Shown here: positions 32,414-45,600 of the stretch, piece after piece
Numbering within the stretch: position 1 is the stretch's first letter
Layout: the number at the start of each line of letters is the position of its first letter
Assembly (NCBI GenBank): GCA_947623455.1
Contig: OX392542.1
Span: 5,587,625 to 5,651,624, forward strand
Source: Mimachlamys varia
Lineage: Eukaryota > Mollusca > Bivalvia > Pectinida > Pectinidae
Reading direction: 5' to 3'
Length of the DNA stretch: 64,000 bases
Notes under the pieces: model-generated
What the model was told of the DNA's origin: nothing
Seen by the model: the letters and a program-made list of their open reading frames with translations, nothing else
The model's database searches: none
Translations under genes and position numbers: made by a program

Positions 32414-33575
32414 TCAAACTGTTTATCTGAGACACATGGTAAATCTTGTATCTTTACAATGACTGTTCATTGTGTTTATCTGAGACACACGGTAAATCTT
32501 GCGTCTTTACAATGACTGTTCATTGTGTTTAATACATACGGTAAATCTTGTATCTTTACAATGACTGTGGGTTGTGTTTATCTGAGACACATGGTAAATC
32601 TTATGTCTACACAATGACTGTTCATTGTGTTTATCTCAGAAGAATGGTAAATCTTGTGTCCTTACAAAGACTGTTCATTGTGTTTATCTGAGACACATGG
32701 TAAATCTTGTGTCTTTACAATGACTGTTCATTGTGTTTATCTGAGACACGTGGTAAATCTTATGTCTTTGCAATGACTGTTCATTGTGTTTATCTGAGAC
32801 ACATGGTAAATCTTATGTCTTTACAATGGCTGCTCATCGTGTTTATCTGAGACACATGATAAATATTGTGTCTTTACAAAGACTGTTCATTGTGTTTATC
32901 TTAGACACATGGAAAATCTTGTGTCTTTACAAAGACTGTTCATTGTGTTTATCTCAGACAAATGGTAAATCTTGTGTCTTTACAATGACTGTTCATTGTG
33001 ATTATCTCAGACACGTGTTAAATCTTGTGTCTTTACAATAACTGTTCATTGTGTTTATCTGAGACACACGGTAAATCTTGTGTCTTTACAATGACTGTTC
33101 ATTGTGATTATCTCAGACACGTGTTAAATCTTGTGTCTTTACAATAACTGTTCTTTGTGTTTATCTCAGACAAATGGTAAATCTTGTGTCTTTACAATGA
33201 CTGTTCATTGTGATTATCTCAGACACGTGTTAAATCTTGTGTCTTTACAATAACTGTTCATTGTGTTTATCTGAGACACATGGTAAATCTTGTGTCTTTG
33301 CAATGACTGTTCATTGTGATTATCTCAGACACGTGTTAAATCTTGTGTCTTTACAATAACTGTTCATTGTGTTTATCTGAGACACATGATAAATCTTGTG
33401 TCTTTGCAATGACTGTTCATTGTGATTATCTCAGACACGTGTTAAATCTTGTGTCTTTACAATAACTGTTCATTGTGTTTATCTGAGACACATGATAAAT
33501 CTTGTGTCTTTGCAATGACTGTTCATTGTGTTTATCTAAGTGTAAGAGACACACGGTAAATCTTGTGTCTTACCG
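32414..33575 (+). repeat. 53-bp minisatellite just 3' of TMEM185
   Basis: About 21 units built on TTTATCTGAGACACATGGTA and TGACTGTTCATTGTG, starting about 150 bp after the stop codon. The first AATAAA-like signal downstream is near 33604, so the array may be inside the TMEM185 3' UTR. The open frames through it are repeat artefacts. Confidence 0.9.
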
Positions 33576-33579
33576 AAAA

Positions 33580-34780
33580 TTTAATTTAAACAATCTTTGG
33601 TTAAATAAACATGGTAAACACCCTCTACTTATTGGGAAACCTCAATCTGTTCATAATACATGGCATTTCTTGGATAAGTTATGAAGAAAAAAGTTCACTT
33701 TTCACAACACCGTGCGAATGATACACGTAGACTTGTCAGACGTGAAATTGACTGAGAAGTCTACCGGCTGTAATGTGGCTGTAGATCCTATTGAATGGAC
33801 AGGCATCAACGGTAAAAGATTGGTTTTGTTATCTAATATTTTATTTTATCATTACATGTGTAAGTTGTACGGAGGAGATGTATACAACAAGGAGATGAGT
33901 TATTGTATTTAGAGAATGTACGTTGTTGACAAAGTGTGAATTCCATTTATTTATATACTGCTATTAAATTTACTTGTTTCATTTCTTTAATTTTATTTCA
34001 ATACATCTATTAAATGAAAAAAAGCACATGTCAAGCTTACCCATCGGCCAATATGACCTTGTAAATTCCCCCGATTTAAACACACACTTGTCGCTGTGAT
34101 ACCATTACCCAAGAATGATTTTACAACCCTTCGATAATCTGTATGAATTGTGATGTTATGGAAGTGTATGGATGTAATTGATGTGACCGTGTGTAAATGA
34201 GACGCGGGAACATTGTGTTGAAATTTAACTGTGTGTGCCAAATTTCACTGTCTCGATGTACGCATCCTAGACTACTTTTATCATTTTGAAATTTTCATGA
34301 AGAAAGAATCATTGAAGTTGACTTGAGTAATGGCCCTCGAAACTTTAAATTTCTGCTCCAGAAACAATATTCCAAGTGAAAGAGGAGGGGATATATAACT
34401 TTTTAGCTCGCTCACAGCTTCTCTTTTATCATTTGTTCTGATCGTTTACAATTGAAAATTTGCTTTTTAATCTACATGTTTAGATTTTTTTTTTAACATA
34501 TTTAGATTAATATTTAGTTGTCATGAATTATTGATGATTAATTTGGTTCATTATGGTAGTTGAAAACTAACATAAAATGTTCAAACATTTTTGGGATAGG
34601 TAATAATCTGTACATCTCAAATTATTTTCGAGGTTTTCATACATATGATTTGAATTTTCAAAATCAATACGACAGAGTTTACAGCATACATATGTGTAAG
34701 CCAGTGGCTGTAATTCAAATTTTTGCTTATATCATGAACACATTAATATAAGGATAATTTGTAGTCATAAAATTTCCCTA
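33580..34780. other. Non-coding spacer
   Basis: No supported gene. A 66-codon plus frame at 33712-33912 ends at a possible donor (AACG|GTAAAA) but has no partner exon. Confidence 0.3.
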
Positions 34781-35165
34781 AAGGCCCAATATACGTAACT
34801 TTCGGCAAAACTTTAAGCGAAAATCAAGCCTTATAACTTTTCATATTTATAGATTTAGTTTAAGATTAACTGATATCAGTAATATTCAAGATGAATTCTT
34901 ATGCGGTTACTGGTACAGCAGCGGTTGAAACTTGGTATTTGTAAACAAGCTTCTATTCTGAACTGTCTTCTAACTGCGACTTGTTGAAGTGGGCCCCACC
35001 TGACGTATTTTCAATTCCCTCGGATTTTTTCTGTCAAGAGTTTCTTGTTAGTTACTGCTCAGGTTTACTTCGTTTTAGGCTTATTTTTGCATGGTTATCA
35101 ACTGGATTTTTTCAGAATTTTTCAGAATCACGGAAAATTTCCTGAAGTTACGTATATTGGGCCTT
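34781..35165 (+). mobile_element. 385-bp MITE with TA target site, copy B
   Basis: The left end AAGGCCCAATATACGTAACT and the right end AAGTTACGTATATTGGGCCT are inverted repeats of about 20 bp flanked by TA on both sides. The 18.2 kb copy is in the opposite orientation. Confidence 0.85.
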
Positions 35166-35167
35166 TA

Positions 35168-36630
35168 AGGGCATGTCTCCCATTTTAAACTAATATGTCG
35201 CCCTACTCCTATAACATAAGAGGCTGCTGGTCAGCCTTTTTCTGTCGGATATAATTTACCGACAAAAATATCAAAAGTATCTCCCCGTGTAAAACCTCTG
35301 ACAGTGACGTTTGAGTTCATTGAAGATTATGTTCTATCAGTATTGCTTAAATTTAGCGCCTATAGTCAAATGCTGTCTATGATATCTGCTTGGCATGTAC
35401 CATCGTCAATACTGCAGGGGTCACGCCTACTTTCTGTCCTCCAGAAATATGTCCTGACAAAACCAGAGGCTCCATGTCACCACGTTGATTACGAGTAGAA
35501 CACTTTGATCCTTTCATGTATGTCAAAAGGATCTCGCGGTCGCGTTACGGTAAAATGACTGGTTTTAGCTCGGTGTCGCTCTTTTTATCATCTTTTCTTC
35601 ACTGGACGTGTTCCAGAAATAGAGATTGGTCCTGTTTTTAACCTGACATCGATCAAATAATAAAATAATTTCCATATATGCAAGCGTTAGAGAAGTGTAC
35701 CATGGGTTTCCAACGATGGCTGCATGCAAAATCGGATTTATATTAATGGGTGCTTTATTCCGAACGTAGAAAAACTTGTATCTAATCACGTAGCTTGATT
35801 GACTTTTAGTTTCTCATAGATTGTTTGAAAAAAAGTTCTTCAATGTGCATTGACGGGTTTACAGCAGTAGTTTTTGAGTTAAGAAACAATCCCAAATTAT
35901 CCACTATTACTTCTTACCTGCGAAAGCAGCATTGATTTATTGTTGAGTGGGAATATTTTCTTCTCATGTTATCAAACACTGTGAAAAATGTTGGAAATTG
36001 CTTGTATGATTTTACAAATTATGTGAATAATAAATTGTATTAAAAATATTCCTTGTGTTATTGGCTTTAAATCTTGGGGTAGCTCGAACTCTAGTCTTAC
36101 TTGTTGTTATTCAACTTTGAAACAAAGGCCTGCTTGATAAACGATGTAACCCTGCTTGCAAATTGGCCAGTTTTTCGAAAAATGAAATACCATCTAACCA
36201 TGCTTCAGTATTACAATCTTTCAAGATACCGGCTAATGAGCGCTAACCTATCTTTATTGGATACCGATACTTCACAAGGATCCTTATAAACAACGTTTTA
36301 TCGTTGGCGCTGCTAATTGCTCAACTAAGCCTTAATCAACACTTATTACTCCATTCTTTGTACCATTAAATCAGGGCTTCAGTTTTATTGTGACATTGTT
36401 TACTCCAGAAGTGGAATTAACGGGATGTGGATTTTGAAAAATACGAACGATCTTTTGATCAATCTTGAGCACCCCTTTCTGAATTTTTTTCCCGATCAAA
36501 ACATTTGATTATTTTCACCCTGTACACTACCATACCCCATACATAACTGAAAGAACGTCTTATATCTCTAGTTATGAGAGCTTTCTCTCCAAAAAAAGGC
36601 GGACATCGATACACATATATGATAGTGAGC
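35168..36630. other. Non-coding spacer
   Basis: No gene or repeat with definable ends was recognised. Confidence 0.3.
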
Positions 36631-36639
36631 TATCTGGGA

Positions 36640-37303
36640 ACATACACACGAGGCTGAATTTGTGGAAACAAAAACCTTGCCAAATCTTTTAATTTCACTT
36701 TCAGATATATTGACGATGTGTTGTCTACAAACAACAAGACATTTGTTGACCACGTCGATCGTATATAACCTTCTGAACTTGAAATAAAGGACACAACAGA
36801 CTTTTCTACATCAACTGCTTACCTCTATTTCTTGATAGTAACATCCCTGCCTCTTCAACCTATGGTGTTTACATGTCGCAGTTGATTTGATCGTGATTTT
36901 CGTGAACGATGTTGACTGCTGACAAACAAACTAACAACACAAGGATTCGAAGGATGCAGGTTGATCAGAACTATGGGAAAGTTTTATGGTCGCCATCTTG
37001 TCTCATTGAGAAATATTCTGTATGATAATGTACGTTTTTGAGTATGCTCATTAGTGTGTTTACTTGTGATTGACTATGACACTCAGTTCTAGTTTTGAGA
37101 ACGTGATGTTTACTTGGATGTGACAAAGATTTACATGGCGGGTGTCGTCGATGAAGCAGAAGACGCTTACTCTTCCGGAACACCTGGCCTAATCTCTTGT
37201 GCATTTACGAGCGTATTCATGTAAATCTTTCTTTTGTTCCTATTTTGCCTCTTATTTAATCGATTTTGAGTTCGGATTATGGTTTTGTTGACGCTTTGGT
37301 ACT
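36640..37303 (+). mobile_element. Degenerate reverse-transcriptase retroelement fragment, copy 2
   Basis: It contains TCAGATATATTGACGATGTG (an RYIDDV-type RT core) followed by a region parallel to copy 3, and ends in the family tail TTTTGAGTTCGGATTATGGT. Frames are broken and the 5' end is truncated. Confidence 0.7.
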
Positions 37304-37339
37304 TTTTTAAAACAACAAAAGCTAAGATGAAATAAACTG

Positions 37340-38200
37340 AAGATATATTACGAATGATTGAAATCCTGGTTGACAGTATTTTTGTAGTGTTTGGAGGAAA
37401 GATTTTCCAGCAGACTTTTGGCATGGGAATAAAATGGCACCAATCTTAGCTGACTTGTTTTTGTTTCCACGCGAGGCTGAATTTGTGAAAGGGCTAATCA
37501 GGACAGATAAAAAAAACCTTGCCATATCCTTTAATTTCACTTTCAGATATATCGACGATTTGTTGTCTATAAACAAAAAGACCTTTGTTGACCACGTCGA
37601 TCGTATATATCCTTCTGAACTTTATATAAAAGACACAACATAGCCTTCTACATCAGCTACTTACCTCGATCTTAACATAAACTATGACCTGCACGGACAG
37701 CCTACTACCACGTTATACGATAAACTTGATGATTTCGATTTAAATTTCCGACAGTAAAATTTCCCTTTCTTGATAGTAAAATTCCTGCTTCTCCACACTG
37801 TTGCTCTAAACATCGAGATTTTTGGGATCGATATTGATTGCTGACAAACAAACTATACACATGGATTTGGGGAATGCAGGTTGATAAGAACCTGAGCAAG
37901 TGTTAACGTCGCTATGAATGTCTCATTGAGAAACAGTTTGTATATTTGTGGAATATAAACATTGAGTTTTTGAGTATGCTATTTAGTGTGCTTACTTATG
38001 ATTGAAATTGATGATGACTCGGATCTAACTTTGATGACTTGGTGTTTACTGGGATGTGACCAAGTGTCGTCGATAAAGCAGAAGACGCTTACTTTTACAA
38101 GGGTGTCCATGTAAATCTTTCATTTTTCATATTTTGCCCCTAGTTTAACCGATTTTGAGTTCAGATTATGGTTTTGCTGACGCTTTGATATTCACTCTGT
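37340..38200 (+). mobile_element. Degenerate reverse-transcriptase retroelement fragment, copy 3
   Basis: A 69-codon frame (37434-37643) carries APILADLFLF, an RT fingers/palm motif, and FRYIDDLLSI, the YxDD catalytic motif, then stops. Homology continues in another frame. It ends in the shared tail near 38195. It is 5'-truncated and frameshifted, so inactive. The RT clade is not assigned. Confidence 0.75.
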
Positions 38201-38606
38201 CTTTTTTTTTTTTTTTTTGACGTTATTATCAATCATGACAAGACCACCACGGATTAATCAATTAATCGATAATTGATAAAACAACATCATTGCGCCCGAG
38301 ATTGTCGTTTTACTTATCAGAATTAAAATGTTATTGATGTATATTTTCACCTGTCCTTTTCCACTTTAAGCCAAACACAACTTTCGCCGTCAATATGTCC
38401 TTACCTTCTTTTTCAAACTTACCAATATCTGTCTGCAATTAACGTCAGCAAACAAAGCTATGTATCCCAACATATTCCAGGAGCGTAGAGATCGCATGTG
38501 ATCGTAACGCCTTGATATCAAGGGTGCTGTATGGAATTAATAATTTCAAACAATGGAAGAACGAGTTGGTGATGCATGATGGCGGAAGTGTAAAATCAAA
38601 AGAATT

Positions 38607-39331
38607 GATAAAGACAAGATGTCGTTCATCCCTACAGTTTGTTTCATTACAATGAGGCCATTCAGTTTCAAATGAAGTTATTTGATAGTCTTATTTGACT
38701 AAGCTTAATTATGTTGCTTTGTCAATAATGTCATACGGTTTTGTTGACCCTTCAGTATTCTCTGATTATTGTTTGTTTCTGTTAAACGAAGTGAAATGCG
38801 CACAGTATAGTTCATCTAATGATGATTCTCAAAGTGCCAGAAAAATAAATAATGTCAATTTGAAGGTTAAGACAGAAATGTTTATTCGTTTTCACGAGTA
38901 TTAACGAAGTACACAACATCAACAGGGACAGCTTAGATTATGTAGATAAACTGAATTAAAATTTGTTCCATAGTGACGTACAAAAAGGCGTACATAAGGT
39001 AACGCTATGGGATGTAAATTTTACCAAGTATTGTTGCAGTTCTGTCTGTGGTGTTTCAAACTTTAATTTTGCCAATTGAGGTTAAAACAAAAACATCTTG
39101 ACACAATGTCATGGGTGCGTGATATTATCGTACTATGTTCGAAATGCAACCATCTGAGAATGTAATATCAACCAGTTCTGTTATCGGTGCACAATTCTTT
39201 TTGAAACTGATACTCAGAAATTCATAATTCATAATAAGTCAAATTAGACTATCAAATAACCTCATTTGGAACTGAATGGCCTCATTGTAATGAAATAAAA
39301 TGTAGGGATGAACGACATCCTGTCTTTATCA
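38607..39331. mobile_element. Element with about 94-bp inverted-repeat arms
   Basis: The arms at 38607-38700 and 39238-39331 are about 90% identical as inverted copies; both include CTGAATGGCCTCATTGTAAT in one orientation or the other. The 540-bp centre has one 69-codon frame (38695-38904) without recognisable character. It lies just 3' of the carbonic anhydrase gene. Confidence 0.75.
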
Positions 39332-39555
39332 GTAAATATTTCCGAAACCAATATCGTGTTCATGATCAGAGAATGGGAAGAATTCAACAACTTATCGAAA
39401 GCTCATAATACTTTGAATGTGATAAATTGTAGATAGAAATTGGAGGTTCAAGAAAAATAATGTACAAAGAGCATGCGATGTCATAAAAACGAGTAAGGAA
39501 GTTTTTTGAATGTCAAAATTGTATTATTATATAGATAAGTTTACACACGACCAAA

Positions 39556-39675
39556 TCAGTGTTCTAGCTCCCCCTCGCTGACGTCTGCTACATCTTTCCG
39601 CTGAGTCGGTCTCCTGATCCCGTCATCCGCCATTAGCCCCAGCTCGCCATGTATGGAACGGAGTGTCTCAAAATC
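39556..39675 (-). CDS. Carbonic anhydrase exon 7: C-terminus and stop
   Basis: DFETLRSIHGELGLMADDGI then RRPTQ, the family's C-terminal (N)xRPxQ block, followed by a short polar tail and TGA at 39556-39558. Confidence 0.9.
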   Translation of the reverse strand, partial: DFETLRSIHGELGLMADDGIRRPTQRKDVADVSEGELEH

Positions 39676-42600
39676 CTGTTCGATGTTAATAAAGTACGTT
39701 AGAATAATTATATCCGAAATCTGCACCTAAATTCTTAAAACCGTTTTCATGATCAAGCATAGATTATGTGCTCAAACCAAATTTCTTGTTCCCCACTTAA
39801 TCATGTTAAACGATCAAAAAAGTAAAATGCATATATAAACACTGAAAACAGTTTAAGGCTTCATTGACATTGTTTAATTATGCATGAGAAATTAGACTTT
39901 GGCCCTGTATACATGAAACCTTGTTCACGGGCAACCCTCACACTCAGATCACGCCGGGTTTTTATTATTTTTTTTGGAGAATTTGGTAAAGCTTAATGTC
40001 AAACACCGTTTTAAAAACAGTTTACAAGCTTAAACACGATATACAAACGGGTTCATATACATATGAATACCTGTCCTATCAGTTATGAAACTACGTTTCT
40101 GATATTTTAAGGTTCTTTAACAGCGTTTCAAAAAAAAAAAAAACAACGATTTTCTCCTCCAAAACAAGTATTTGTACCCTTAATTTACAAGATAATGGCT
40201 ATATCAGTATATAAAACAACGAAAATCTTACCTGTAGAGTAATGACTATTGGCTTTTGTATTATAATCCAGCGGACACCCTCCGTGCAGGGAGGCGTGGT
40301 CAATGACCCGGTGTAGGTGTAGCAATGCTGTTCGTCTGGCAGAACAGCGTAAGGTTTAATCTCAGCATCAACCTCCTCTGTGGAGTTAGACAAAAAGGAA
40401 ATACCAAAAAACGAGGGTCAAAACATCTCAAACTTCAAAAATAAATTTGAACTTTAAAAGACAATTTTATCATTTCAAATTAATAAGTAAATCAAGATAA
40501 GTAAGACATCCAAACAAAATCTGGTGTCTGATAATGAATGAAAAATGGAATCGTTTTTTTGCTTGCAGCACAATATTGAGTGTATAATATTGATTTCAGT
40601 TTCCTACGGACTCTTAGCCGTATTAGTTTCATTTATAGTTTATTATAAGTTTACGTGTGTGCTATCAGCTATTTTCTTACCATGGAGAGTTTTTATTTTT
40701 ACAATATAATCTTCTATAATCCGTTTAACTTCAGGATTTGGCGGTTCAACGTCTTTCTTTTAAGTAAAAATCAAAATAACAATTTGTGATGCACATGTCA
40801 AACTTAGTTCTACAATTTTGTATTCTCATGCAAAATCAAAATTACATTTTTTGATGCGCATATAAAAATCACAACTTTAGTTTGAGATTCACAAGTCAAA
40901 ATTTAGACTTCAATTTGTGCTTCACAGGTCAAATTGTGATTCATATATCAAAATCGAAAGTAATTGTGATTCACGATTTTTTATCAAGTAAAACTATTAA
41001 ATTCGAGATGGTATAGATAAATCGCGCGAGCAATACTTTGTTCTGTTACCAAAGTATGGGAAAAGCTCAATATCACATGGGGATATTACTGTCATTTACT
41101 GAAAAAAATATCGCATGTTTCAAATTTTCGTGGTGGATATTTTCAAAACCTATAACATTCCTCGAATTTGTACCCCAAAAAACTCTAGTTTTACATTAGA
41201 TGACAAATTATGTTAATGGAAACATCGTATGTGTCATAATTTAGGTTATCATAGTTGGTAATTAGACAATAACATACCTGTAAGGAGATAAAAACACCAA
41301 TGACGACAATCGACAAGCCATCCTCATCCTTGCGGGTGTGGACGAGGTGAGCCTGTAACGATATAAGGATTTGCTGTCAAAATAAATATTTTCTAGTTAT
41401 AAATAATTCGTTGGCTATATTCTTATTCTCTTGTACTTTTGCAAGGGTCTCCATGTAAATCTTCCTTTGTTCATATTTTGCCCCTGGTTTAATCGATTTT
41501 GAGTTTGGATTATGATTATGTTAACGCTTAGGTATTCGTGTACTTCATTTTGACTGCGTATACGGTAGTACGCCCGCAGTTAGCAACGGAAATATGTGGT
41601 TCGCAAGTGCGTATACCACTGTGTTCAAGCCAACATTAGGGGGGGTCAATAATGTTGACATGGAGGGGGTTTTATAGTGCAATTGCCGGTTGTTGAGGTA
41701 AGTTTTTCAATGGATTCAGAATGGTTTCAAAACTTTTGATATGTGCACGGACCGCACAAAGACATGTACTTTTAACATCAATAGTTGTTTTGTACCTAAA
41801 TAATACAGTTTTTTTTTCAAACACTTCTTCACAGTCTTGCATCAAGATGTTTGTGCAACTTATTTATATCCCTAGTCCTTAAATAACAGCGTGCACGCGG
41901 TTTTTATTGCGTGTCCACATCACAAACATATTACACGCCCGCAGTAAGCAAAGGACATATTCCATGGTGCGCGTTCGTCATGTCGACAAAATTTGTTTGA
42001 AATATTGTTGCTAGCACTTTGAATTTATTTATTTACTTATAAAAGTCGTTATTTACACGTCTTGACATACTGCCCTGGTAGTGACGCGATCAAACGTCGC
42101 AACTACAGGAGGGCGCCATCACTTCGCGTTACCGTCATTTCGAATGCTCATCAATGGAAAAACAGTTTGCCAACATCCATGCATTGTATAATCAGTCGAA
42201 AGAGATTCTATATTATATTACTTATTCATAATGAAGGGATCAAACAATGGCTGTCATCAAACAGTTTTAGGTATGAAGCGTTAACGGCGCAATATTTGAA
42301 CAAATATTAACCTGTCCAGCCTTATTTTCATATACTCTTAATTTATACGCAGTCAGAAATTACCTAGCTGGCGATGGTAGGGATATAAGTATATGAAATG
42401 ATAGGTGATAAACATTTCAAAAGAACAAAGCAATAAAAACAGCAACAAACAAACACAAAAAAAACTAGAAATAAAAAAATAAAAACGAAAAAAGAAAAGT
42501 ATTTTGAGGCCTTCATAATTGCATTGGAAAGTGATCGATCGCAATTTTTAATGAAGATCGGTCTCAATTCTAGTTCTGTCGATGTTACTTGGATATAACT

Positions 42601-45600
42601 TAGATTCACAAGGTAGATATCCTCCATGAGGCAGTTAACCCATTTTATTTCCCTTGAGTTCGAAATATGGTTATGTTCAGATTGTTGGCATTTTTCGCTT
42701 TTCACGTCAGTTCAACAAAGAAGAAATATATCACTTCAGTTGAAATACCCTGATCGAGGGTAAAAAAAACAACTTACCTCTGCGGGATAAAATGTCCCGT
42801 CTACAGAATGTTCCGATCCCTTGTTGAGATGAACCCCGAAATGGAAATGCAGATTTCTGAAATCGTACTCTTTCCCTTGTGACAGTAGTTTTAACTTTCC
42901 CCTGGAATCGGAGTTGGTCCGGAACGTAGGCGCATGACCTTAAGAGCAAAAACCGGAACTGTAATCGGATCATAGAATTCATACACAAATTCTTAATTTC
43001 ATTTGGAGCACTTCGAAAAAGTGATTACAGCTACATTAAAATATTTTAAAATGCTTTAGAAATGCTTGTGTTTTTATTTCGAGGACTTGATGTTTACTTG
43101 AATATGACCAAGATTGATATGGCGGGTGTCGTCGATGAAACAGAAGATGCATACTCTTCCGGAACACTTGGTCTTATTCTCTTGTACTTTTACAAGGCTC
43201 CATGTGGATCTTTCCTTTTTTCGTATTTTGCCCCTACTTTAATCGATTTTGAGTTTTTTTTACTTTTGTAATCAATTTGTAGGTAGTATTGTCAATGTTT
43301 GTCGAGGGTTAATTGGCGATATAAATGGTTTTCAGTATTAGATAGTTAATAAAAGGATATAGCGCTACTGCAAATAAATCAAGGGACGTTATATTGAGCT
43401 GTTTATGTTTTTTAAGGACTAGGTACAGCCATATTGGTTGTCACCTGGTTGAAAATGGTAATATTGGAATTTTAATGTTTCCTTCCAATATATGGCATAA
43501 GCTTTATCCCATTATGTTTAATATTGATTTAAAATGCAGTTCAGCCTCCAAAATTAAAAAAAACTCTGTACTTACTAAAACAATATTCAGTAAATAAAAT
43601 CAAAATGGGAGTGCGCAAATATTTTTCATATAGTCATTTGAAACATTTCAAAAAAATTATACAAAGTTACTGCAATGTCCATAGAATGATAGCCCAGTGT
43701 TAAAATGTTGATTTTAGTCTGTAAATCAGAGTATCAGGGAGAAATACACAGGTACCCCCTCTAAAAAATGTCGTCCATTGCATGCTGTTTTCTGTTCAGG
43801 TAAAAGTAATTACCTGTATCTCGTGGAGGCAATATAGGGGGATTATTTTATATTAAAATATTTTGTCATGTAAATGTACGTTTCGGGTCAAATAAATGCA
43901 TAAAATAAAAATAATAACACCGGCATTACGTAATTCACATTTACGATGCGGTTACCTAATTACTAGTTAAGTTTGAGAAATGTATTTTGATACCCATGTG
44001 CCTCAACAATGTTCGACAAGTGCGAAGCCGAGAACGAATCAGCGAGTTAATACTGTCCTATCCACGCGGAAGTGTATAATATATACGAATTCCATCAGAA
44101 TTTATACAACACAAATTAAACTTTGTTGACAATTCTTTCAAAATCATTAAATTACCTGAAAAAACACTGCCGGAAGTGCCAAATAACATCTTTCCACGTG
44201 CTGCACATTCGCCCAAAAAGGTAAAACCGGCAATCGCTAAAAACAATCTATCGTGATAGGAAAGGCCAGTTTTTGCTTTGTGACGATATACCAAGTAACA
44301 TTTAACTTTACTGTATGCTTGAATCCAATTTAATTGTTAATTTTGTCGATGTTTCACCATGCCTCTAAGTCAGGCGTATGAGTATCTAAAAAAGTAAATA
44401 GTTCAAAATGGAGGGTAGAGGAGTATATTTCGCTACATGCAACGGGAAGATGTTTGATTAAAAAGATCTGACATAATGTCATAACTCGTCATACCGCAGA
44501 CGGTAAGATTTTTGTTTTGGCTACGTAGTATGCCACATAAATTTGTCGATCGGCGATGGAAATTTTGAAAATTTGATCCAGATGTGATCGTTGTTCAATG
44601 TGCGTTAGTTGTGATGAGTACGTTCTCTTATTCTGTGGTTTTCAATTGAAAGAGAGATTTATTCAGAATTCGAAGGCTCGTCTTTCATTCTGTGTATATT
44701 AAACAAACAAAACATGATATTTATTGTTTTTATTATCTTTCGCAGTATTCTGCAAACGTGCACGCGTTTTTGGGCATATAACACCAAATATCAGAAAAAC
44801 CACCAAACGTACCAAAATATGGTTAAATTTATCGATTCTCCATCACAAAATGTACATTGTGGTCTATTTTGGTCATGTTTTTTGCAGTATTTAGTAAAAT
44901 AATAAGTTTTGGAAAAAACACCTCCGCCATATTGAATCGTCCTGTACCTAGTCCTTAAAATACAATGAGTGGGTACACGCAGTCATGTGTTCGTCGTCAT
45001 TAAATTCCCATCACTTTATCAACCATTATTAAGATATAAGCTAAATTGTCTAACCATGTGAAAGTGGCGTGTATTGTACGTGACGATATAATCAGTAATG
45101 TGTGTTTAAGAGATTGGGTTACCATTATTATAGTGACATGTGTCGTAAACAGAAAAACATCAGATATATCACCTTATAATGGGGAATTAACAGTTTACAA
45201 ACCTCTCCACGTCAGCACCTCAAATCACTATTCAGGGAAAAGCCCTAACACCATAATCATTTCTAGACCTTAGATCATTTTAATATTTTGACCCCTAATA
45301 CCAAAATCATTTCTAGACCTTAGATCATTTTGGCCCTTAATACCATAATCATTCCGAGACCTTCGATCATTTTAATAATTTAGCCCCTAATGCCATAATC
45401 ATTTCTAGACCTTCGATTATTATTTTTTTTTGTCCTTAATATCATGATTATTTCTAGGCCTTGGATAATTTTAATCTTTGGCCCTTAATACCATAATCAT
45501 TTCTAGACCTTAGATCATTTTAATTGTTTGGCTCTTAATACCATAATCATTTCTAGACCTTCGATCATTTTAATTGTTTTGTCCTTAAAATCATGATAAT

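Noticed and set aside
44058..44294. Minus-strand frame (contains GKMLFGTSGSVFSG) as an extra carbonic anhydrase or CUB exon
   Set aside because: It lies inside the TTAA-flanked transposon, and carbonic anhydrase exons 2 and 3 join perfectly without it.
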